A DNA stretch of 12,520 nt from Acidobacteriota bacterium (lineage in GTDB: Bacteria > Acidobacteriota > Terriglobia > Terriglobales > Acidobacteriaceae): the NCBI GenBank assembly GCA_021779695.1, contig JAJYAE010000111.1:1-12520 (forward strand), given 5' to 3'. Below are positions 7,052 through 12,520 of this stretch, one piece after another (position 1 is the first letter of the stretch; each line of letters begins with the position of its first letter). The notes under the pieces were generated by a model, which saw only the letters and a program-made list of their open reading frames with translations, had not been told where the DNA came from and made no database searches. A program made the position numbers and the translations under genes.

Positions 7052-8359
7052 ATGTCTACCCATAAGGTTGAGCAACTCATCATTGCAACGGTCGGCTTCT
7101 TCTGGTGCTTCCTCATGTGGTTTTCAACAGCTGCTTTTAGGCCCAGTATTGCCGCTTCCTATCATCTCAACATCAAAGCACTGGGGCTCCTTGCAAGTTC
7201 AGCGATATGGATGGCTCCGATTGGAAGAGTCATTGCCGGTTCAGCAGCGGATCGCTTCGGAGCACCAAGAACCTTTGCCTTCATCCTCGTTGTTTGCGGA
7301 ATCATGTCAATTGCATCGGCCTATACCACAAGCTATGAACTGCTATTCATCGAGCGAGTGATCGTCGCCATCGCCGGCGTCTCCTTCGTTGTCGGCATTC
7401 AGCATGTTGCGCAGTGGTTCGACGCACACGAGATTGGCACGGCGGAAGGACTGTATGCGGGCACAGGCAACGTCGGGGCTGGCGCGGGCGCACTTCTGCT
7501 TCCGCGCATCTTTGGCTTGAATTATCAAGGCGCATTCCTGTGGCTTGGCGTTATCGCCATTGGCATCGCGGCCTGGTACCTGGTGCGCGGCCAATCCGCT
7601 CGCTCAACCCAGATGCAGGAGTTGGTCCGCCGCCGGAGTGACTTGCGGGGCACGCTCTTCGTCTGGAGCCGCTACATCGCCATCGCTCTGATGCTTGCCT
7701 ATGCCATGTCGTTCGGTCTTGAGATCGCCATGAATGCATGGCTCCCGGGCTATTTCACTCGCGGATTCCATGAGGCAATTATCGCTCTGGGTTTCACCAG
7801 TATCACGGGTATCCAAATCGCCGCCGGAACATTTGCTGCTGTGCAGTCCTTTACTGCGTCACTCTTTCGTCCATTCTCTGGATTCATCTCCGACCTGTTT
7901 CAGCGCAAAGGCTGGACGCCTCTGCCGTTCATCGCTCGAAATTTGCCCTACGCGCCGCGCCTCCATTGGCTGGGCATCGCTCTTCTGCTCATCGTCACGG
8001 CAATGATGGGCCTCACGGCCAGCGGACTTTCCGGATCGCTACATCTCTCGGTATTAGCGCTCGTTGCCCTGGGAGTCTTTATCTCGTTCGGCACCGGCGG
8101 CACATTCGCCCTGGTTCCGTTGCTCTTCCCGGACCGTCCGGGCACAGCTGCGGGATTCGTAGGCGGCCTCAGCACGGCAGCCGCAATTGCGTATCCACTT
8201 ATCTTTGCTGGCGGGCCCAACATTCACACTGGCTACGCCCATGTCGCAATGTTTCTTTTCCTGCCCTTTGTGCTGTTCTATTTCTGGGCTGCTCGGCATG
8301 AGCGTCATCCTGAAAAACACGGACTGTTGCTGAACTCCTTCGCAATCGAAGAAGCCTGA
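7052..8359 (+). CDS. narK: Nitrate/nitrite MFS transporter, NarK/NNP type
   Basis: A 435-residue inner-membrane protein with about 12 hydrophobic helices and no signal peptide. The nitrate signature of the family is present as AGTGNVGAGAGALLLP at 136-151. R59 in the second helix and R273 (LFRPFSGFISD) fall where the two substrate-binding arginines of E. coli NarK are expected. The second signature is altered: GFVGGLSTAAA at 368-378 replaces the usual double-glycine series, which might affect substrate choice or exchange mode. AAGGAG at 7042-7047 sits four bases before the ATG. A 190-base gap (6862-7051) without a recognisable promoter or gene precedes it. A 52-residue membrane protein follows after 38 bases. 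Direction of transport and preference for nitrate or nitrite cannot be read from the sequence. Confidence 0.85.
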   Translation: MSTHKVEQLIIATVGFFWCFLMWFSTAAFRPSIAASYHLNIKALGLLASSAIWMAPIGRVIAGSAADRFGAPRTFAFILVVCGIMSIASAYTTSYELLFIERVIVAIAGVSFVVGIQHVAQWFDAHEIGTAEGLYAGTGNVGAGAGALLLPRIFGLNYQGAFLWLGVIAIGIAAWYLVRGQSARSTQMQELVRRRSDLRGTLFVWSRYIAIALMLAYAMSFGLEIAMNAWLPGYFTRGFHEAIIALGFTSITGIQIAAGTFAAVQSFTASLFRPFSGFISDLFQRKGWTPLPFIARNLPYAPRLHWLGIALLLIVTAMMGLTASGLSGSLHLSVLALVALGVFISFGTGGTFALVPLLFPDRPGTAAGFVGGLSTAAAIAYPLIFAGGPNIHTGYAHVAMFLFLPFVLFYFWAARHERHPEKHGLLLNSFAIEEA

Positions 8360-8397
8360 CTCACTCGCATCATTTTCACTTACAGAGGAGGACATCC

Positions 8398-8556
8398 ATG
8401 CATACACGCTCAAGCGAAGACGAATTAACTTACGAGCCCTGGTACAAGTACGGCGTTGCCTGTCTCTTGCTTGAGATAGCCATTGCAATTGCCGTATGCG
8501 GTTACTCGCTTTACCTGACATTCCATGGCATGGGCGGCTTCCCGGGCAAGCACTAG
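8398..8556 (+). CDS. Small single-pass membrane protein (52 aa), unknown function
   Basis: A short frame from ATG 8398 to TAG 8554-8556. A very strong ribosome site, AGGAGG at 8386-8391, stands six bases before the ATG, and the gene begins 38 bases after narK stops. The protein has an acidic, aromatic N-terminus (SEDELTYEPWYKYG, 6-19), one hydrophobic helix at about 20-41 (ACLLLEIAIAIAVCGYSLYL at 21-40), and a short tail rich in Gly with His (TFHGMGGFPGKH). A glutamate lies inside the helix (E26). I do not recognise a family. Context suggests a partner or stabiliser of the NarK transporter or of another membrane step in the cluster. The ribosome site and membrane profile make it a real gene with good probability. 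Confidence 0.72.
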   Translation: MHTRSSEDELTYEPWYKYGVACLLLEIAIAIAVCGYSLYLTFHGMGGFPGKH

Positions 8557-8577
8557 ACCATAATGCATAAGCATGAT

Positions 8578-8611
8578 GCGGAGGGACGGCTCAAGCGAGC
8601 AGTCCCTCCGC
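8578..8611. terminator. Strong hairpin between convergent genes, probable bidirectional terminator
   Basis: GCGGAGGGAC (8578-8587) and GTCCCTCCGC (8602-8611) form a perfect 10-base stem. Inside, after one G/A mismatch, GCTC (8589-8592) and GAGC (8597-8600) add four more pairs around an AAGC loop. It begins 22 bases after the small membrane gene stops and faces the end of the esterase gene on the other strand. Neither side has a clear T-tract, so Rho-independent termination is likely but not certain. Confidence 0.6.
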
Positions 8612-8625
8612 GCTCAATCATTCCG

Positions 8626-8663
8626 CGCAGTGCAGAAGGACCAGGATTTGCGGCTGCACTGCG
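8626..8663. repeat. Second 10-base perfect palindrome
   Basis: CGCAGTGCAG (8626-8635) is the exact reverse complement of CTGCACTGCG (8654-8663), with an 18-base loop. It lies 15 bases after the previous hairpin. There is no T-tract on either side. It could help terminate transcription from the esterase side, protect a transcript end, or be a repeated extragenic palindrome. The rest of the 187-base gap (to 8743) holds nothing else I recognise. Confidence 0.5.
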
Positions 8664-8743
8664 TCGCTATGAAACGTCTTGTACATTTCGCTGAGCAGGA
8701 CGCCTTGAAGTCAAAGCCAGTTCAACTGAGCCGAGCATATCGC

Positions 8744-9817
8744 CTACTTCTCAAGATGGCGCTCAAAGAACCGGCTCATGATCGCGAACGCTTCCTTCGA
8801 TTCCGGCACATCCGCGTTGTAGAAAAAGCCGTGAAAGAGACCGTCCCACATGTGCAACTCGGTTTCGACCCCCAGCCGGGCAAGTTGAACGTCAGTATGG
8901 ATCGCTCCGCTGAATGCAAAGTCGCGATCCCCAGTGATCAGTAGCGTCGGCGGAAACTTGGCAAGAATCGATTTGGACATTGCTGGAGACACCATGGGAT
9001 CGTTGGGATCCGCATTGCTGAGGTACCCAAGCTGTACGGCGCCGTGCCCGGCGTGCTCTGCAATACGGGCCTCGCCTAGCGGGAACGCGATAGACGATGC
9101 GTCGCCTCCAAATCGTCCTGCGGAAGCGCAGTAGATTCCAATCGCGCCTGGGCGGGGCAGACCATGCGTCTGAAACCACGCCACCGACATCGCCGTCAGC
9201 ATTCCCCCTGCAGAGCATCCGTAGACGCCAATCTCGCCGGGCTTGTAAGTCTTCAGCAACTCGCGATAGACCGCAGCAACATCCTCGCTTGCCGCGGGAA
9301 ATTTGTAAGTAGGTCCCTCACGGTAATCGATGCTCACCACGCGAATGCCCATCACTGAGGCGACAGGAATCGACTCCAGCTCCGCACAGCCGGGCCAGCA
9401 GCCGGAGAAACCTCCACCATGCAGGTTGATGAGGATGCGCGTCAGATTTTGCTTTTGGATGCCGCCTTTGGGCTGATAGTCATAAACATGCACTCCACCC
9501 ATCGCTTCTTCCTTGCGATCGACTGCAAAGAGCTCGTGGTCGCGATGAAGCATCGGCTTCATGAATCGCGGCACGCCATCATCCTGTTTCAGGATTTCCG
9601 GATCCTGCATTTCTTTTAGGTGTTGAGCGACATAGGCCTTCGCCTCAGGGCTCAGAAACTCGGATGGCGGCACAGCCTGGGCGGGCATCTGTACTGTGCC
9701 GTCGCTGTCAATCAGCACTCGCGGGCTGGCAGAACCCTGCACCGTCTGACCACAGAGCGACATCGCCCCAAGCAGAAACGCGCTCAACGCAAGACATCGA
9801 GACCCACTGCGAGTCAT
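8744..9817 (-). CDS. Exported alpha/beta-hydrolase esterase, HSL-like
   Basis: A 357-residue hydrolase for ester bonds, with a signal peptide (SRCLALSAFLLGAM, 6-19). The frame opens at TTG 9823, but GAGGAG at 9824-9829 touches that codon and stands six bases before the ATG at 9817, so ATG is preferred. Features of the hormone-sensitive-lipase family: oxyanion motif HGGG (133-136), nucleophile elbow GCSAGG (200-205, Ser202), acid in TGDRDF (likely Asp299), and His329 in LFHGFF. The usual elbow in this family is GDSAG; Cys replaces Asp here. It sits 92 bases downstream of a GH54 arabinofuranosidase on the same strand, which suggests de-esterification of hemicellulose side groups such as acetyl or feruloyl (inference). 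Substrate is not readable from the sequence. Confidence 0.82.
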   Translation of the reverse strand: MTRSGSRCLALSAFLLGAMSLCGQTVQGSASPRVLIDSDGTVQMPAQAVPPSEFLSPEAKAYVAQHLKEMQDPEILKQDDGVPRFMKPMLHRDHELFAVDRKEEAMGGVHVYDYQPKGGIQKQNLTRILINLHGGGFSGCWPGCAELESIPVASVMGIRVVSIDYREGPTYKFPAASEDVAAVYRELLKTYKPGEIGVYGCSAGGMLTAMSVAWFQTHGLPRPGAIGIYCASAGRFGGDASSIAFPLGEARIAEHAGHGAVQLGYLSNADPNDPMVSPAMSKSILAKFPPTLLITGDRDFAFSGAIHTDVQLARLGVETELHMWDGLFHGFFYNADVPESKEAFAIMSRFFERHLEK

Positions 9818-9909
9818 CTGCAACTCCTCAACAAGAGCTTTATCGTCAGCCCTTCTTTGATTCTGTCCGGACGGGCATGATCAACACCAAAGCAACCCGG
9901 CTGCCCGCT

Positions 9910-12520
9910 TCAATGACGTTCTCTAAAGTAGCGATTTGCCGATCCCGGTGTGGAAGTGTTTCCCGTCACCGCCGCATCGCCTGCATGGGCTCGGCTCAAG
10001 GGCGAAGCCAGTGTGATGCCAGTACCGGAGACCTGTGCGCCTGCCGCATGCGCATGTGCCAGCGGCGCGGCAACGGTGATTGTGTTGTCCCACGGTGTGA
10101 CGAATGCAACCTTTGCCGCTTCGGCTTCCTTGCCACTGCCAATGCGGATGCTCTGACCATCACTGAAGCCCATTGTGCTGCCCAGATGCACAACTGTCGA
10201 GCCCGCCCCAACAGACGACGTGACCGTCGTGGCGCCCGCCGTACCAACCGTCTCAATAACCGCAGTCTCAAGATTGCTGCCTGCGTCAATGCGAATCGTC
10301 TGGCCCGGGCCAAATCCTTCCACGCTGGCGACCTTGATGTTGGCAGCGCCTGCATCGGATGCAGCCGCAAGTGTGGTCGCGGGAGACGTGACGAAATCGT
10401 CACAGTTGCTATCTGTGTCAAGTCCGTCAGGGAAACGCCCCGCACTGGTGTTGGTCGCACTTCCTGTGGGCCCGAATCCGAAGCGGCTTTGAAGACCCGG
10501 TGTCGTCACGAAACATCCGCTCTTGCCCATGCCAGATGCCGCCTGGTAGCCCTCAGCGGCCCATGGATCCACAAGTCCGCCGTAGTTCAGGCTGTCGACC
10601 ACGAGTCCGGAAGCATCCCGCAGAATCATGCTGCCTTCCCGGACTGTAATGACGTGCCCAAAGAGCGGAGAATGAGTGACCAGCTCGGGCCCGCCAAACC
10701 ATTGGCTCGGCTCAGCCGCGCCCTGGTATCCCGCACGTGTGTCACCTGCATCGCGCACGACGGCGTTGATTGCATGATCCCGGGTCAGAGGACTTTCCAG
10801 CGTGATGCCCGTGCCCAGCGCTTGAATCGGCTCGTTACTCATATGTACAAATGCAGTTGCGGGCTCAAAGCTGATGCCCGTGCCGCGATCGCTGAAAGGA
10901 AGATTCGCCGCATGGTTGAACTTGAGCGGTGCCGTCAATTCGATCCCAGTGCCAGGTTCCACAATTCCTTCGTCGCGGATGTGTGCATTGCTGAGCGCCG
11001 GTGTGAACTCGATCATTGCATTGTGCGTGTCTTCGCTGCGAATTGCCGTGATCGTAACTGTCTGCTGATTCACGGGCGTGCCCAGAATGATCTTGTTGCC
11101 CGCTGCAAATCCACGGGCGCTACGAACCTTGATCTGGGTCGCTCCGGCCGGCGCATCCGCGGCCAGGTTGGTTCGCTTTGCCTCCGTTCCAACGTGTGAC
11201 ACTTTCACCGTCTCGATGCCATGCCCCACGCTGTCGATGTCCAGCCGAATCATATCGCCAACGGAGATATCGGATACGGAAGTGACGTTGATGCTTGTTG
11301 TGCCGGCCGCGGCATCCGTCGCCAGATAGGCCTGTGTCCCTGGCTTTCCCACCGCGGTTACGGTCGCGACTTCGTACTTTTCCATGCCGGCCGGTACGGT
11401 CGGATAGGTTGCGCCGTAGCCCAGGGCGATCTTCTGGCCAACCGCGAAACCGTCGGTGCTCATCACCGGCACATTGGTTGCGCCTTCTGGGATCGTGATG
11501 ACGGGTCCGTCGGGCAGTGGCTGCCAAAGCGTTGTGTGATTGCTGGCGGCCGTCCCCACGCTCACAATCTTGCGGCTTTCTTCACGCGAACCGGATCCGA
11601 TGTGAATTGTGTCGCCGGCCTTCATCCCGGTCGTTTCGCGCACGTAAACGGTGCCACTGCCCGCATGGGCCGCCGCCGCAAGTCCCGAGTTGGCTAGGCC
11701 AAGCAGATAAAAGCCATGCGCTTTCAGCTTGGTATCCGAAGGGACGCGGATCGTCGAGAAGATGGCCTGCTGCGTCGGATGCACCGTCAGCGTCCAGCGC
11801 GAGATGTCCACTGGCTCCTCGCCCGCATTGTAGAGCTCGATGAAGGAGTCGGTCGCGTTGGTTGGAGGACCCGAACTGATCCGAAACTCATTGATCTTGA
11901 CCGGTTGTGCATTCCGCACCTTTTCGGCAATGGCCTCAGTCTGCCTTTTGCCGCTCGCCTGGTTCGTCCACGAGGCTTTTCCGGTTAGATCTCCATTCCA
12001 ATTGAGTGCTCCAGATGTGACTTTGAAAGTTGCGCTCACGCTCGTCCCCGGCGCAATTGAACCGCTGAAACTTTTCTTCTTCTCCGAACTGCCCGCCACC
12101 GCGGCGGACCATCCATCTGGTGCTTCCAGGCTCAGCGTCACATCTGCCACTGCGGCGCCGGTCGTATTTGTGAAAGTCACCGTCGATTCTTCAGAGGTTT
12201 GAGGCTCGAAGGTTTGCATCCCCGTGGGGTTCGTCGTCCCCGATGTCGCTGCCACGCTCACGGGCAACACGCCATAGCCAGCTGCCACGATATTGGCCTG
12301 CACCTTCTGGTCCGTGGCGTCGGTTGGGAACGTCCCTGCCGCCGTCATTGCGCCCTCGTAGAAAGTTCCCTGAGATCCGTTGCTGTTATCCCCGCCATTT
12401 CCCAGGAGGATCGCCCCCTGTTTGCGCATCGGATCATACGTCGCATTCACCCGCTGTCCGCTGAACATCACCTGCAAGGGGCCGCGTTGCGCATCCCCGC
12501 CCATCGAAGTCCAGTGGTGC
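9910..12520 (-). CDS. GH54-type alpha-L-arabinofuranosidase with NEW3-like and lamin-tail-like domains (5' partial)
   Basis: The frame runs off the window edge; HHWTS precedes the ATG at 12504, so that ATG is internal. Counting it as residue 1, residues 1-80 match the end of the GH54 catalytic domain (YDPMRKQGAILLGNGGDNSN 23-42, GTFYEGAMT 46-54, VQANIVAAGYG 68-78). I believe the family's acid/base Asp lies in the GGDNSN stretch. Next come a NEW3-like beta-sandwich (about 95-198), then a lamin-tail-like domain starting at 203 (VKINEFRISS, FIELYNAGEEPVDISRW), split by two repeat blocks. The usual C-terminal arabinose-binding CBM42 is absent. It should release arabinose from arabinan or arabinoxylan outside the cytoplasm; the signal peptide would be upstream. 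The esterase gene follows 92 bases later. The catalytic family is fairly sure; the tail domains have no proven role. Confidence 0.78.
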   Translation of the reverse strand, partial: HHWTSMGGDAQRGPLQVMFSGQRVNATYDPMRKQGAILLGNGGDNSNGSQGTFYEGAMTAAGTFPTDATDQKVQANIVAAGYGVLPVSVAATSGTTNPTGMQTFEPQTSEESTVTFTNTTGAAVADVTLSLEAPDGWSAAVAGSSEKKKSFSGSIAPGTSVSATFKVTSGALNWNGDLTGKASWTNQASGKRQTEAIAEKVRNAQPVKINEFRISSGPPTNATDSFIELYNAGEEPVDISRWTLTVHPTQQAIFSTIRVPSDTKLKAHGFYLLGLANSGLAAAAHAGSGTVYVRETTGMKAGDTIHIGSGSREESRKIVSVGTAASNHTTLWQPLPDGPVITIPEGATNVPVMSTDGFAVGQKIALGYGATYPTVPAGMEKYEVATVTAVGKPGTQAYLATDAAAGTTSINVTSVSDISVGDMIRLDIDSVGHGIETVKVSHVGTEAKRTNLAADAPAGATQIKVRSARGFAAGNKIILGTPVNQQTVTITAIRSEDTHNAMIEFTPALSNAHIRDEGIVEPGTGIELTAPLKFNHAANLPFSDRGTGISFEPATAFVHMSNEPIQALGTGITLESPLTRDHAINAVVRDAGDTRAGYQGAAEPSQWFGGPELVTHSPLFGHVITVREGSMILRDASGLVVDSLNYGGLVDPWAAEGYQAASGMGKSGCFVTTPGLQSRFGFGPTGSATNTSAGRFPDGLDTDSNCDDFVTSPATTLAAASDAGAANIKVASVEGFGPGQTIRIDAGSNLETAVIETVGTAGATTVTSSVGAGSTVVHLGSTMGFSDGQSIRIGSGKEAEAAKVAFVTPWDNTITVAAPLAHAHAAGAQVSGTGITLASPLSRAHAGDAAVTGNTSTPGSANRYFRERH
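9955..10374 (-). repeat. Repeat block B inside the arabinofuranosidase tail
   Basis: Residues about 711-850 hold two more copies of the glycine-rich module (near 718 and 767) and one GTGI unit at 827. The block opens LAAASDAG, much like the opening of block A (LAAAAHAG). It separates SNCDDFVTSPATT from the C-terminal TPGSANRYF, two pieces that normally join at the end of lamin-tail domains. Confidence 0.6.
10669..11682 (-). repeat. Repeat block A inside the arabinofuranosidase tail
   Basis: Residues about 275-612 (counted from ATG 12504) hold four degenerate copies of a glycine-rich module starting near 282, 341, 400 and 453. The pattern is AG(A/T)xxIxVxSxxGFxxGxxIxxG, then a beta-rich stretch ending VGT. 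They are followed by three tandem 23-residue units that each begin GTGI. The block interrupts a lamin-tail-like domain. Copies are similar in protein but diverged in DNA. Confidence 0.6.
10747..10953 (-). repeat. Three tandem 23-residue GTGI repeats
   Basis: Units start at residues 518, 541 and 564, an exact 69-base period: GTGIELTAPLKFNHA, GTGISFEPATAFVHM and GTGITLESPLTRDHA. A fourth related unit (GTGITLASPLSRAHA) stands alone at residue 827, in block B. Confidence 0.7.

Noticed and set aside
9818..9823. TTG start for the esterase
   Set aside because: The GAGGAG site directly abuts the TTG with no spacer; it is correctly spaced for the ATG at 9817.
9664..11199. 511-residue frame on the + strand opposite the arabinofuranosidase and esterase
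   Set aside because: Rich in Arg and Cys with no domain pattern; the opposite strand has coherent family motifs and repeats.
1..12520. CRISPR arrays, tRNA/rRNA genes, insertion sequences, att sites
   Set aside because: No regularly spaced DNA repeats, RNA-gene signatures, transposase-like frames or flanking duplications seen.

Overview
The window looks like a chromosomal segment from a soil-type bacterium, most likely an acidobacterium (Terriglobia). That placement is inferred from the moderately high GC content, strong Shine-Dalgarno sites, the style of the secreted proteins, and a HemD-GAF-ANTAR regulator next to a NirA/CysJ pair. No marker gene in the window proves the taxonomy.

The left two thirds (1-8556, all on the + strand) form a nitrite/nitrate assimilation cluster. 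It opens with the 3' part of a regulator that fuses a uroporphyrinogen-III-synthase-like (HemD) domain to GAF and ANTAR domains; its start lies before the window. A 295-base leader rich in inverted repeats follows. Next come a siroheme/4Fe-4S nitrite reductase (NirA type) and, overlapping it by 4 bases, a CysJ-type NADPH flavoprotein reductase that probably supplies its electrons. An alginate-export-type outer-membrane porin, a NarK-type MFS nitrate/nitrite transporter and a 52-residue single-helix membrane protein complete the set. Together they suggest a full route: outer-membrane entry, inner-membrane transport, then NADPH-driven reduction of nitrite to ammonium. Control may act on the transcript through the ANTAR protein. 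No molybdenum nitrate reductase is visible in the window.

Between the convergent gene groups (8557-8743) lie two strong palindromes, probably a bidirectional terminator region. The right third (8744-12520, - strand) is unrelated and concerns plant polysaccharide breakdown. It holds the C-terminal portion of a large secreted GH54-type alpha-L-arabinofuranosidase, followed downstream by an exported alpha/beta-hydrolase esterase. The arabinofuranosidase tail is odd: its lamin-tail-like domain appears to be interrupted twice by blocks of the same family of glycine-rich repeats.

The points most worth following are the HemD-GAF-ANTAR fusion with its candidate RNA switch, the near-identical N-terminal tag on both reductase subunits, the tiny membrane protein after NarK, and the twice-interrupted lamin-tail domain.
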